Source: Hofstenia miamia
Taxonomy: Eukaryota; Xenacoelomorpha; Acoela; Hofsteniidae
Length of the DNA: 64,000 nucleotides
Assembly (NCBI GenBank): GCA_900660155.1
Contig: CABFPE010000052.1
Span: 1,449,800 to 1,513,799 of the forward strand
Reading direction: 5' to 3'
The notes beneath the pieces were generated by a model. It ran no database searches, had not been told where the DNA came from, and saw only the letters and a program-made list of their open reading frames with translations. Positions 50,201 through 57,837 of the stretch are shown in pieces (position 1 is the first letter of the stretch; each line of letters begins with the position of its first letter). The position numbers were made by a program, and so were the translations under genes.

Positions 50201-53200
50201 AACACGACCCGATCACAATATTTATTACCCGAACCCGCCCCATAAATTTACCGCCATATTTAACGTCTTGAATCTTTCACAAATCAAGTAGTGATTAACA
50301 TCATCAACATTTTGAGCAGTCAATCTAAGTTTGGACCCGAATCCGACCAGACAATTTGATATCCGAACTGACTTGAAACCCGAAATCGGGTAGGGTTTAA
50401 TCGGATCACCGATGTCACCGTCTATTAGATGTCTATCCCCTTAACTACTTAATTTATGTAGCATTTCAAACTTACATTTTCATGCAAAAAAAGTTAAGTA
50501 TATAGATTTTGGGTTAAAAATAGAATTTGTTTGGTTTACTTATTTATAACTTTTGTATAGCAAAGCCCAATAACAAAATACTTTTTCGAAATTGTGTTTA
50601 TTGTTAAAATAATAAAGAAGTTATTTCTAAATTTATTTCCAGTACTAGACTATTACTAACATCTTTGATTTAATTTCTAGATATTTTTAAAGTTCGGCAG
50701 TTTCCAAAAAAAGGGATTGGTTTCGGTTTTTGCACCTCAAAAACTGCGATTTATGTTTCTTTTAGCTAACTACTATCGTATTGGCAAAACAATATTCAAG
50801 AATATAATGCTTTTTAAGGTATATTTTCATAACAATAAATTAAGTTGTTAATCCGTACAATATAATTGCACTTCAACTTGATAAGCATTTTGGCATTTGC
50901 TCCAAGTCTATCCCCTTAACTACTTAATTTATGTAGCATTTCAAACTTACATTTTCATGCAAAAAAAGTTAAGTATATAGATTTTGGGTTAAAAATAGAA
51001 TTTGTTTGGTTTACTTATTTATAACTTTTGTATAGCAAAGCCCAATAACAAAATACTTTTTCGAAATTGTGTTTATTGTTAAAATAATAAAGAAGTTATT
51101 TCTAAATTTATTTCCAGTACTAGACTATTACTAACATCTTTGATTTAATTTCTAGATATTTTTAAAGTTCGGCAGTTTCCAAAAAAAGGGATTGGTTTCG
51201 GTTTTTGCACCTCAAAAACTGCGATTTATGTTTCTTTTAGCTAACTACTATCGTATTGGCAAAACAATATTCAAGAATATAATGCTTTTTAAGGTATATT
51301 TTCATAACAATAAATTGAGTTGTTAATCCGTACAATATAATTGCACTTCAACTTGACAAGAATTTTGGCGTTTGCTCCAAGAAGATTGCATCGTTTCTTG
51401 GAAATAACATTATAGGTGTGTTTCTGCTAAAAATTGAAAGCTCTGTTTTAATTTCATTTCCTCTATTCAGATTCAGTTTTGATTCTTTTTTCGGTATGCC
51501 GAGAGCCCTAATATTTCTATTATCTAAATATATAGTGTTTTAGCAAAACTTAGTCATGTTGAAATTTTTAATTCACTGGAGCTTGTTTAATAAATTTGTA
51601 CCATTCTAGCTTTCATATAAACCCTTCCACAATTTTTTGGGAGATTTTCAATTAATGCAAAAATCGGGAACTCAAAAAAATTGGGGCAAATCGTTTGTAT
51701 ATAACTACTGAAAGGCAAGTTTGCACAGAAGTGGTTTGGCAATGGGAGCTGTGGTGGTGCTTTAAAATCAGTTTTTGGCATAATCCACTGTAAGCACTGT
51801 CAACTTGTAGTCTGAAAAACTTTGAAACAAATGTGGTTGTATAGTTAATACATTTTTCTAATATTTTGATTTAGTATGCTGTCTACTTTAGTTTAACTTA
51901 ACTTGTAGACTTAAGCAATGCCTTTTGATAATACTGCAATTTGCATGTGATTCATTTGACGTAGGTGATTTCCATAGTGAAATCTTCTTAAATGTTATTT
52001 TCTAACATCAACTGATAGCCTTAGTGCGTTTGAATCATTCGATTTTGTCATAAAAATTACGATGTTCGCTTCCAAATGTTTCAACAATATTTTAGTTGAA
52101 AATTTTCAAGCATAATTAATTTGTAAACAACATAAATCTTTTGGTTCATCGAAAAGAATATTTAACTATAATTGTGTAACGAAATTTTAATATTATCCAA
52201 GTTCTGCATTAATTGCAAAATGAATTTAGAGATGTACGGCGTCTGATTGTAGCAATGTCGAGAGCACGTCTGGGATTGTATATATTTGGTAGGGTTTCAT
52301 TATTCAGAGATTGCATCGAACTTTCTCCAACATTCAAAATTTTGGTTCAACGTCCTCTTCAGTTGTTTCTTCTTCCACATGAAGAACATCCAACAAACAG
52401 AAAGGTTAAAGGAGTAAACTATAGTTAAATTTTTTAATTAATGTTAATTAACAACATTCTATTTTTATTGGTGTAATATTTTGGAAGATTTTTCTTAATT
52501 CAATATTTAAATCAATAATATTAGTGGATCTTGAGGTTTAAATTAAAACCATTCATTTGTTTGAAAACTGTGTGTTAAGTATTTTATGAAACTGTGTTAT
52601 ATCAAATCAACAGAAGTGCCTGGGACAAATTAATACATTAAAATTTTTCTTGGATTTCATATTTTTCTTAAGTACAAAGTAGGCTGCAACTTTAACCCCC
52701 GACGTTTGCTCCTTTAGATACTGTAGCTTCCAGAGTAAATTTGCAACAAAATAGCTCCCTGTTCCTGATAACTCAATCAATGTGCCCTAAATTAGGTGAA
52801 ACATGGCAACATTTGATTTTTTCAACTAAATTAGATCGTGTCTGAATTTGTCAGGATGACATAAATTTTGTGCAATTGTGTTTTATTTGATGTTTCTTAT
52901 ATAAGTTTTGCATAGAACAGTTAATTTATATGCAAAACTATAAATATTGAAATCTTAAAATTGTATTTAACTGCTAATGCCTGTAGTTGCAACCTATGTT
53001 TTGATTGGGGTCAACCTAATTTATTTACAGCCCTGCTTAAGCGGTCTATTTGCCCGAACATTAGATGTGATGGGAATATGAAGTTTTCTAAAAACACAGA
53101 TTTTCATTGGATAATATCCTATGATGTCATCTACTTCAGCCAGAGGAATAAATTTTTACCACATTTACCATAGATATGTTAATGTCCAATAATTTCCAAT

Positions 53201-56200
53201 TTTTAGTGTCTTTGGACAAAGTTTTGCGAAAAAATTATTGGTTGAACCGGAGTGTTTGCGATGTAAAATTNCAGTTGTTTCTTCTTCCACATGAAGAACA
53301 TCCAACAAACAGAAAGGTTAAAGGAGTAAACTATAGTTAAATTTTTTAATTAATGTTAATTAACAACATTCTATTTTTATTGGTGTAATATTTTGGAAGA
53401 TTTTTCTTAATTCAATATTTAAATCAATAAAATTAGTGGATTTTGAGGTTTAAATTAAAACCATTCATATGTTTGAAAACTGTGTGTTAAGTATTTTATT
53501 AAACTGTGTTATATCAAATCAACAGAAGTGCCTGGGACAAATTAATACATTAAAATTTTTCTTGGATTTCATATTTTTCTTAAGTACAAAGTAGGCTGCA
53601 ACTTTAACCCCCGACATTTGCTCCTTTAGATACTGTAGCTTCCAGAGTAAATTTGCAACAAAATAGCTCCCTGTTCCTGATAACTCAATCAATGTGCCTT
53701 AAATTAGGTGAAACATGGCAACATTTGATTTTTTCAACTAAATTAGATCGTGTCTGAATTTGTCAGGGTGACATAAATTTTGTGCAATTGTGTTTTATTT
53801 GATGTTTCTTATATAAGTTTTGCATAGAACAGTTAATTTATATGCAAAACTATAAATATTGAAATCTTAAAATTATATTTAACTTCTAATGCCTGTAGTT
53901 GCAACCTATGTTTTGATTGGGGTCAACCTAATTTATTTACTTCCCTGCTTAAGCTGTCTTTTTGCCTGAACATTAGATGTGATGGGAATTTGAAGTTTTC
54001 TAAAAACACAGATTTTCATTGAATAATATCCTATGATGTCATCTACTTCAGCCAGAGGAATAATTTTTTACCACATTTACCATAGATATGTTAATGTCCA
54101 ATAATTTCCAATTTTTAGTGTCTTTGGACAAAGTTTTGCGAAAAAATTATTGGTTGAACCGGAGTGTTTGCGATGTAAAATTATAATTTCAACAAACATG
54201 CATATTTAATTAAAACAACTATTATATAAATACGAACCATGTATATCAATTACATTTTTTATATGTATTTTCAATTCATTCTTTTGATTTTCTAGTCCAC
54301 GTTCTCGAATAGATTCGAAATGATTCTTGCAAAAGAAGAAGACACCTCTACATTCTTGGGATAATGAGACTATCTAGCAAGTTTAATGTGAGCAATAGGC
54401 TGGCTGTTTCAATTGCACTATGTTGTTTTCTGAAAAGAATGTCTGTGTTGCAACATGACAATGCACACTCACATTTTACATAAATGTCACAGCCTTCCTT
54501 TGCCTGGAAGCTACCCAACACGTTTTTTGGAAATTCGACGTATCCATTTGAACCAACTGTTTTACCTGTTTTAGTACTTCTACGTGATAATTTCTAAAAA
54601 AATGTAAAGCAGCAGTCATCATAAACTTTTTGTCTGATATCTTTATTTTTTGTGTCAGAGACTTCTTCTGCTCAAACCCATGACTGTCCCATGGACCGCC
54701 TTTCAGATTTATTGCTGTAGAACCATTTTTCATTAGTTTTGATTAAGTTTTTTCAATGTGTGACGCTCAAGGGGAGATATTTTCACATTTTCCAAAATGG
54801 TTTTTGTCTTTAAATAGTAAACCATGTTGTTATCTTTAATTTAATGTAAAATTTATCCTTCAAATCTTAATAGAAAAACCACGAAAATTAGTCAAATAAA
54901 TTTACAGTGTTTTGTTTTAAAGCGTTTTGTTATGTGACGTTTTGCGGATGTCAACTTTTCTCAGAGACTACAAGTGCTATTAGCACCAATTTTTGCTACG
55001 TTTTGTACCACTTTAGTGTTTGACTTCGTTGTACGTCATGAGCCTTAATTTTAAGAAATGTCGAAATTTAACTTATTTGGCACATTTTCAGAATTAGTAA
55101 CCTGGACTCTCACTGTGTCTTTGTAAATATTTTGTTGAAAAGGTTTCAGAGTAAATTACTCAGTGGTTTTTATGAAAATGTGACATCTGTTTTGTGTATT
55201 TTACCATTTTTGGGAACATAATCGCCTTTTTGTAATTAGCATAAAATGTTAATTAGTTGATTAATTTTTGCATAATGAATGGTTTTTTGAAATACTTGAA
55301 GCTGTTTTCCTTCATATAAAAGTAGTTTTGATGTTCTACCGTGGTTCGTTAGGAAATTATTGCACTTTCAATAGATCGTGTCAGATTCTCATGTTTTTAC
55401 ATCAACCTGCTCTTAACACAAAGAAACATTCTTTTGAAGCAACAATTCGATTGTTTTTTTATTTTTCTTTGAGATGTCTGACAAAACGGTCATGTTTCGA
55501 AATTAGTCTCAAGTTTTCTTTGACGATTCTTGCGCCATGATGTGCGATATGTCAAATGTATGAATAGTTTTTTAATATAACTAAAAATAACAATGCATAC
55601 AAGATTGCTCTATAGTCAGCCCTTTTTTTATTAATATATTTATCCCAGTATAGAATAAACACATGTCTCAAACATTCGGCTTTGTACCTTTAAAATCATG
55701 GGAGACAATTTATACCTAATTATGTGGAGGTTTGTCATCATAAATTAATATTTAATATTTTAGTTGAAAGAACGGCCTGCTGTTGATCCTTTAATTATAC
55801 AAAATGTACAGCACATGTGTCATTTTGTGTATCAATTTTATGCAGATAAAGTTTCACAAATGAATGAAAACTTACGCGCAAAGGTAAGCATTTGAGAAGC
55901 AAATAATTTATAACAAGGGTAATACAAGTGCGAGAAATGTTTATGCGAATCGCCCGCGAAATTTTTAATTGGTGATTCATTAAAAGAGTTTTCATTTCAA
56001 TCCTCACTAAAAGAGTTTGGATAAACTGAGCAAAAACTTTTTACATTTTCGATGAAAGCAAAATAATGCCCCTTCCACGTGTAAATTTGAATAGGATACA
56101 TGAGAATTAACAGATAATGAAAACATCCATCGTGTGAAAATTCAGAGCGATTGGTATTTGACATCACCAAGGCGTTTTATTTATTCCCACTAACTAATGC

Positions 56201-56737
56201 GATCTGTCCTTCACAAATAACAAAGGCAGTGCTATAAATCTTTGAAATCGTGATCATTTTTGGAAATCTAAGTTCCAAATGCGTTTTTCTTTATGAAAGA
56301 TTTGCTCTTGTAGATTAACTAGTTACTGACTAGTGTTTTTATAATTGCCTGATATCATGGTATCCTCTGCTGCAAATCTCATGATCCAATTTAATCGTGT
56401 AGTAAGTTTCTTCGGAATAGTTTATTGCCAATTTTGTAAACAACGTTGAAATATTTTGCTAAATACTACAATTGAATTCGCCAATATTACTTATAGTACA
56501 ATTTTCTTTTAAATCTAACGTAATTTCAAAAAAAATTAAAGCGTTTGTGCAATATCTATAAACACTAAAAGACTTACTTTTTATGATGACTAAACTGCGA
56601 ATGTTTCTCATATAATAATATTTTATTTAATCCATATGCACATTTAGAACACACTTTCCGATGAAGTAAAATCTAGTGATGAAGTAGTGAAATTAGATGA
56701 TGAAACAGAAGACAAACATCAAACAACTGAAACTTGA
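20774..56737 (+). CDS. AQR: AQR, RNA helicase Aquarius (3' 23 exons, 5' end outside the window)
   Basis: Intron-binding spliceosomal SF1 helicase (IBP160). Known role: it binds introns upstream of the branch site as part of the XAB2 complex in the nucleus. Exons (all GT-AG): 20774-20887, 22766-22879, 22924-23027, 23071-23285, 24957-25049, 25120-25247, 29099-29363, 31980-32146, 32460-32604, 35973-36159, 39262-39331, 42369-42589, 44384-44519, 44688-44795, 44865-44954, 47141-47278, 47662-47921, 48112-48283, 48415-48582, 48745-48830, 52230-52404, 55764-55883, 56648-56737. Phases agree at every junction and give 1121 residues plus stop. It aligns by eye with human AQR from about residue 280 to near the end. 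Helicase motifs [29 protein letters not shown] and AMSRAR are present. One exon holds two compensating indels (44384-44519), and another is duplicated. Confidence 0.95.
21838..21960 (+). mobile_element. LINE reverse transcriptase C-terminal scrap
   Basis: Reads [20 protein letters not shown] and LELFQKYE, the thumb-domain signature of non-LTR elements (LYKSLILPILLYGSEVW, LEVFQRK). It lies in the AQR intron after 20887 and is far too short to be functional. Confidence 0.6.
22201..22255. repeat. (TA)n run followed by a 32-N gap
   Basis: A TA microsatellite ends in a gap at 22224-22255. A further (TA)n run is at 22675-22701. Confidence 0.8.
23286..24956 (+). other. AQR intron, no recognised content
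   Basis: Starts GTAAGAAG and ends with TTATTTAG. A patch near 24165-24400 with a repeated CCCATGGGA / CCATGGGAC motif may be an old repeat, but I could not define its ends. Confidence 0.45.
25834..25839 (-). terminator. Poly(A) signal of the antisense ZCCHC24-like gene
   Basis: TTTATT on the plus strand, i.e. AATAAA on the minus strand, about 70 nt beyond the stop codon. Confidence 0.6.
25909..26313 (-). CDS. ZCCHC24-like zinc-finger protein A, intronless, antisense in an AQR intron
   Basis: 134 residues in one exon. An ATG at 26349 is possible, but the ATG at 26313 gives [17 protein letters not shown], which aligns with the start of the paralogue at 38392 ([19 protein letters not shown]). 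The domains are a CCHC knuckle ([14 protein letters not shown]) near residues 55-70, then [22 protein letters not shown] and [13 protein letters not shown]. These form the first part of the 3CxxC zinc-binding region of ZCCHC24 and Zar1-type proteins. The last CxxC pair of the vertebrate ZCCHC24 tail is absent; the frame ends shortly after PYKQRA. Proteins of this family are thought to bind RNA. The lack of introns suggests a retrocopy. Constraint on all visible Cys/His suggests it is, or recently was, functional. Confidence 0.8.
   Translation of the reverse strand: MWAVSQVIDPVFDSSPFLNASRQLFDPKDFNDIKEALQRSAPRRQTKPPSNYVCNICEMKGHFIVDCPTLKCQQALGDTPYQGKKKSIGEYRCSKCKRKWLSNCSWANESQMCVKCKINVFPYKQRAITKTRKM
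26314..26660 (-). promoter_or_regulatory. Candidate promoter region of ZCCHC24-like A
   Basis: Immediately upstream of the gene the sequence becomes GC- and CpG-richer than the surrounding intron (for example GGCAGCGGCGGAG near 26576). No TATA box or initiator can be assigned with confidence. Confidence 0.3.
26661..27757 (+). other. AQR intron, no recognised content
   Basis: A short cluster of CTGTTAACAG-type palindromes is at about 27340-27400. The minus-strand open frame at 27636-27863 is not recognised. Confidence 0.35.
27758..29211. repeat. Unmerged contig overlap spanning an AQR exon
   Basis: 27758-28483 and 28485-29211 are two copies of the same ~727 bp joined by a single N at 28484. 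Both hold the intron end and the start of the exon VAKPKIGE. The first copy is cut after 113 nt of the exon (28371-28483). The copies differ by a few bases, including two residue changes (GEAHPS/GESHPS and EEVKS/EEIKS). This fits two alleles of one locus. Confidence 0.88.
29099..36159 (+). CDS. AQR: AQR exons for the beta-barrel/stalk region
   Basis: Four exons: 29099-29363 ([28 protein letters not shown]), 31980-32146 ([29 protein letters not shown]), 32460-32604 ([19 protein letters not shown]) and 35973-36159 ([30 protein letters not shown]). They match the family in order. The acidic linker before the [11 protein letters not shown] motif is shorter than in human AQR. The first exon is partly duplicated at 28371-28483 across a single-N join, and the fourth is wholly duplicated at 36686-36872. 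Confidence 0.92.
29364..29949 (+). other. AQR intron, 5' part, no recognised content
   Basis: AT-rich, without open frames of interest. Confidence 0.4.
29950..31430 (-). mobile_element. Tc1-like transposon remnant, split by a hAT MITE
   Basis: The left boundary near 29950 carries GTGGTGAAAAATTTGGAACA, a Tc1-type terminus. The minus strand encodes, from right to left, [16 protein letters not shown] (the second catalytic Asp region, with QHND for QQDND), [16 protein letters not shown] (SPDLNPIE box) and [18 protein letters not shown] (the C-terminal SMPRR motif). A change of frame lies between the first two. The N-terminal half is missing or unrecognisable, and the right boundary is approximate. 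The hAT MITE at 30370-31298 interrupts it. Confidence 0.7.
30370..31298. mobile_element. hAT-type non-autonomous element with a perfect 8-bp target duplication
   Basis: Ends CAGAGATGGAA.CGGT and the inverse ACCGCTTCCATCTCTG, flanked on both sides by GTGCCACA (30362-30369 and 31299-31306). It is 929 bp with no coding sequence. The flanks rejoin into continuous Tc1 transposase sequence, which proves insertion into an older Tc1 copy. Confidence 0.88.
32605..33060 (+). other. AQR intron, no recognised content
   Basis: AT-rich spacer between exon 32460-32604 and the piggyBac remnant. Confidence 0.4.
33061..35121 (-). mobile_element. piggyBac-type transposon, internally deleted
   Basis: The right end reads inward from TTAA at 35118-35121 as CGGTTATCCGG. 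The left end near 33061 reads TACGGTTGTCCG, with the TTAA apparently mutated. A 15-bp near-palindrome GGGTATNNCATACCC occurs at 33107-33121, 34908-34922 and 35086-35100, in a pattern expected for subterminal transposase-binding sites. The minus strand encodes two parts of a piggyBac transposase. It lies in the AQR intron before exon 35973. Confidence 0.75.
33310..34673 (-). pseudogene. piggyBac transposase pseudogene
   Basis: The first part, 34673-34035, starts [10 protein letters not shown] and has an acidic N-terminus ([23 protein letters not shown]), then [17 protein letters not shown] and [13 protein letters not shown], the start of the DDE_Tnp_1_7 domain. The second part, 33725-33310, carries [13 protein letters not shown] (first catalytic Asp), [13 protein letters not shown] and then [11 protein letters not shown] (second Asp). 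About 300 bp between them has no matching frame. The C-terminal part with the third Asp and the Cys-rich finger is missing. The transposase is therefore dead. Confidence 0.8.
35134..35334. repeat. Three tandem copies of a ~67-bp unit
   Basis: Units start at 35134, 35201 and 35269 with TATTGTAATCTTCTTAATAG and end with GTTAGCCTAATT. They differ by one or two bases. They lie directly outside the piggyBac right end. Confidence 0.9.
35487..35720. repeat. Second copy of the piggyBac right end (234 bp)
   Basis: Appears identical to 34897-35130, including the terminal CGGATAACCGTTAATAGTAAATA region. In the sister duplication at 36351-36903 this insert is absent, so it is an insertion specific to the first copy, or a product of allele mixing. 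Confidence 0.8.
36686..36872 (+). CDS. AQR: Second copy of the AQR exon [17 protein letters not shown]
   Basis: 187 nt, same phase and same splice-site context as 35973-36159. It differs in the protein at two places (EESDVKK in the first copy, EENDIKK here). Using both copies would shift the frame, so only one can be in a given mRNA. It is either an allelic copy left in the assembly or a mutually exclusive exon. Confidence 0.8.
36904..38040 (+). other. AQR intron, no recognised content
   Basis: Open frames at 36947-37186 and 37461-37658 show no recognisable motif. Confidence 0.4.
38041..38391 (+). promoter_or_regulatory. Candidate promoter region of ZCCHC24-like B
   Basis: A CpG-containing, GC-richer patch (for example GGCGGCGTGC near 38156 and GCGCTCCGCCGC near 38280) directly upstream of the intronless gene, in otherwise AT-rich intron. 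It parallels the patch upstream of copy A. Confidence 0.3.
38392..38808 (+). CDS. ZCCHC24-like zinc-finger protein B, intronless, sense in an AQR intron
   Basis: 138 residues, one exon, starting [19 protein letters not shown]. The CCHC knuckle [14 protein letters not shown] spans about residues 57-70. [22 protein letters not shown] (Cys 96 and 99) and [13 protein letters not shown] (Cys 116 and 119) follow. These match the ZCCHC24 segment [19 protein letters not shown] and the shared 3CxxC zinc region. The final CxxC pair of vertebrate ZCCHC24 is not encoded; the frame stops after EAKHGH. It is closely similar to copy A at 25909-26313 over its whole length, and the two resemble each other beyond the stop codon. 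It is probably a retrogene or a duplicate of one. Its open frame and intact ligands argue for function. Confidence 0.82.
   Translation: MWSLSHSHVIDPIFDSSPFVNASRQLIDTEDFSDIVEALQKSAPPTEHKDPPSNYLCRICHQKGHFVEDCPTAKGLRIQGATPYQGKKRCTGEYRCSKCKRKWISHFSWANEGQFCVKCKINVFPYKQRAIVEAKHGH
38809..39261 (+). other. 3' flank of ZCCHC24-like B and end of the AQR intron
   Basis: The first 60 nt after the stop contain TTGTTTTGTAAAAA, shared with the 3' flank of copy A. No AATAAA is visible close by. The rest is AT-rich intron. Confidence 0.45.
39262..47921 (+). CDS. AQR: AQR exons for RecA domain 1
   Basis: 39262-39331 carries [19 protein letters not shown] (Q motif). 42369-42589 carries [17 protein letters not shown] (Walker A) and [17 protein letters not shown] (motif Ia). 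44384-44519 is the exon with compensating indels. 44688-44795, 44865-44954 and 47141-47278 carry the insertion/thumb region, with [16 protein letters not shown] and [15 protein letters not shown]. 47662-47921 carries [20 protein letters not shown] (motif II, EESA where human AQR has EEAA) and [13 protein letters not shown] (motif III), plus DLDAQGRAR. Residues for ATP binding and hydrolysis are all visible. Confidence 0.93.
39332..40180 (+). other. AQR intron, no recognised content
   Basis: AT-rich spacer up to the hAT MITE. A minus-strand open frame at 39888-40238 has no recognisable motif and overlaps the MITE. Confidence 0.4.
40181..40559. mobile_element. hAT-type MITE, 379 bp
   Basis: Starts CAGTGATGGGGTTC and ends with the inverse of CAGTGATGGGATTC. 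The 8-bp flanks ATTACAAC and ACTACAGC agree at six positions, as expected for an aged hAT target duplication. There is no coding capacity. Confidence 0.75.
40994..41931 (+). mobile_element. TA-flanked DNA transposon derivative with a zinc-finger ORF
   Basis: The left end reads CCATAAAACAGGCAAATATC and the right end is the inverse of CCGTAAAACAGGCAAATATT. TA lies on each side (40992-40993 and 41932-41933). It is 938 bp, with an internal (TA)n run near 41831-41860. The TA target fits the Tc1/mariner/pogo group. Only a C-terminal-type zinc-finger ORF remains, so it is an internal-deletion derivative. Confidence 0.7.
41255..41629 (+). pseudogene. PHD-like zinc-finger tail, probably from a transposase
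   Basis: The frame contains an RG-rich linker with near-repeats ([23 protein letters not shown]), an acidic Ser-rich stretch and then [24 protein letters not shown] with a final CSRC. This is a treble-clef/PHD-like zinc finger ending at the stop. Such fingers close the transposases of several pogo-like elements. It lies wholly between the inverted ends of the TA-flanked element, which supports a transposon origin over a host gene. No catalytic domain is present. Confidence 0.5.
42590..44383 (+). other. AQR intron with possible foldback and a 176-N gap
   Basis: The gap at 44020-44195 lies inside a (TA)n run. Segments at about 43630-43648 (ATACTCTATGTACC) and 43934-43952 form an imperfect inverted repeat and may mark a small element. 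Otherwise AT-rich, without genes. Confidence 0.45.
44384..44519 (+). CDS. AQR: AQR exon with an 8-nt duplication and a compensating 8-nt deletion
   Basis: The exon starts in frame with RYGRVNYIL as in human AQR. An 8-nt tandem duplication (ATATTCTT, ending at about 44415) then shifts the frame. The conserved segment [18 protein letters not shown] through HTCETA is still present at DNA level, but in another frame. Near 44505, 8 nt expected for the Gly-Tyr-Phe of AGYFFLYQ are missing. After that the exon ends in the original frame with FLYQ and joins VMSRWEE correctly. The shifted stretch of about 35 codons has no stop, so the exon stays open. Either the consensus is wrong twice, or this allele encodes an altered segment. 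Confidence 0.8.
45415..46753 (-). mobile_element. hAT transposon with near-perfect 8-bp target duplication
   Basis: Starts CAGTGTTGTAGT and ends with the inverse of CAGTGATGTAGT. The flanks are GTAGGGAG (45407-45414) and GTAGAGAG (46754-46761), 7 of 8 identical. It is 1339 bp in an AQR intron. The transposase inside is on the minus strand and internally shortened. Confidence 0.82.
45558..46491 (-). pseudogene. hAT transposase pseudogene
   Basis: 46491-46237 resembles the middle helical part of KIAA1586/ZMYM6-type hAT transposases ([30 protein letters not shown]). 45899-45558 is the C-terminal dimerisation domain ([36 protein letters not shown]). The DNA between them contains no clear frame. 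The zinc finger and catalytic core are missing. Confidence 0.75.
46762..47140 (+). other. AQR intron, no recognised content
   Basis: AT-rich; ends with the acceptor TTTTTAG before exon 47141. Confidence 0.4.
48112..52404 (+). CDS. AQR: AQR exons for RecA domain 2
   Basis: Four exons: 48112-48283 ([25 protein letters not shown]), 48415-48582 ([29 protein letters not shown], motif IV region), 48745-48830 ([20 protein letters not shown], motif V) and 52230-52404 ([20 protein letters not shown], motif VI with its arginine). At 48112 the nearer upstream AG (after TTATAG) would bring a stop, so the later TTTAG is taken. The 3' 45 nt of the last exon are repeated at 53272-53316 because of an unmerged contig overlap. 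Confidence 0.93.
49290..50200 (-). mobile_element. Degenerate Tc1/mariner-like transposase remnant
   Basis: Minus-strand pieces read [33 protein letters not shown] and [16 protein letters not shown]. These resemble the central block (VMVWGGISYNG.. and YIEILEN) and the C-terminal tail of Tc1 transposases. Several frames and stops intervene and no inverted ends were found. It lies in the AQR intron before exon 52230. Confidence 0.4.
50432..51381. repeat. 475-bp direct tandem duplication
   Basis: 50432-50906 and 50907-51381 both start TCTATCCCCTTAACTACTTA and end TTTGCTCCAAG. They differ by about five bases. The junction has no N. Confidence 0.92.
51382..52229 (+). other. AQR intron, no recognised content
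   Basis: AT-rich, without a credible gene; ends in AATTTAG before exon 52230. Confidence 0.4.
52360..54182. repeat. Unmerged contig overlap of 911 bp across a single N
   Basis: 52360-53270 and 53272-54182 have the same length and differ by about 18 substitutions (about 2%). They are joined by the N at 53271. The repeated part starts inside the AQR exon (CAGTTGTTTCTTCTTCC), so a false partial exon appears at 53272-53316. Confidence 0.93.
54183..55763 (+). other. AQR intron, possible trace of a mariner
   Basis: A plus-strand phrase near 54440-54480 ([13 protein letters not shown]) resembles the second-Asp motif of mariner transposases, but nothing around it supports an element. Otherwise not recognised. 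Confidence 0.3.
55764..56737 (+). CDS. AQR: AQR C-terminal exons and stop
   Basis: 55764-55883 carries [20 protein letters not shown], matching the human region around NMPQMANFVYNMY. 56648-56737 carries a short acidic tail ([16 protein letters not shown]) ending at TGA. The tail is much shorter than the roughly 100-residue Thr/Glu-rich tail of human AQR. Confidence 0.9.
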
Positions 56738-57837
56738 TTTTATTTTAATGGTGCTATTTTTTATTTTTGTTGATGTTTTTCTACAATCTGATTTGCTATT
56801 GTTCTTTTTTCATTACTATTCTTTGGCGCAATGAAAACATTGTTCATTTTATTAGGGAGCTAAAATATCTTATTCGAGCAGTCTAAAAGTAATAATAATA
56901 AAAGTAAAAAATAGTAGTCATGAATACAATGTTAAAAATCTATATTAGACCAAAAAGATCCCAAATTTGGAATGGTTCTTAACAACTTTACAAGAGTTAG
57001 TCGAAGGATCTTTAAAAAGATCTTTTTCGATCCAACATTCTTTAAAAATTTGCAGCAATTTCTTATAAATTCAAAGGTTTGTTGCATGTTGAAAAACGTT
57101 TACAATTGTGGATTTAAAAATATGAAATAGATGGACTTCATCCATCCAAGTTATAATTATTCGTAAATTCCGCCTAAAGCCATTGTTTTGCTTTCTGTTT
57201 GGTATATTTTGAGCTATACAATTGCAGGATAAATGAAGTCGTTTGAGTATATTAACCTAGGCTACAAATCAACTTAATAATAATATGCTTATTACCTTAG
57301 TTGACCACAGTACTACGCAGTCCACTAGCGGACCAGACTTTGGCTTGCGTGACCTTGTGAATCTAAAATAGCTTGGAAATTTGAATTTGCACACTAACAA
57401 TTTTTTTCAAATTGATTTCGATAATTATATTAACATTTCGACATATGTTTGCTTTGGGTAAGTTATTTATTAATTTCATATGTTGCTCATTTTAACATCT
57501 TAAGAAGCTTGCATCAATAAACAGTAACCAGAATGATCCAGGCATATACATTTTGCTTAATGTGCTTATAAACACTTTTAAGATTTCAGCACCCTCCGAA
57601 CGCAGATTGTTCAACCAGGCTTGTCCATTGGAGTTGGAGTACAATTGGACATTGGAATTGGTTCGACAAGCGAAATTAGCAACTCATTGGACTCAAATTT
57701 TTTAAATTTTCAAAATACTAACTCTGTTTTCATAATAATAGCTCATAGTATTAAACGATCTACATTGTATACGAATTTAATAATACTTTTAGTTGATCTG
57801 GCTGACGATGATGAAATCTTTCAAAAATGGTTTTCCT
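56738..57837 (+). other. AQR 3' flank
   Basis: AATAAA at 56897-56902, about 160 nt after the stop, is a plausible poly(A) signal. The rest up to the LINE at 57838 is AT-rich. The open frame 57621-57884 mostly precedes recognisable LINE sequence. Confidence 0.5.

Noticed and set aside
50160-50430. ACCCGAACCCG-type repeat patch
   Set aside because: Looks like part of a MITE, but I could not define ends or a target duplication.
54440-54733. Possible mariner remnant ([10 protein letters not shown]) and an overlapping minus-strand frame
   Set aside because: One short motif match only; no inverted ends and no second motif.
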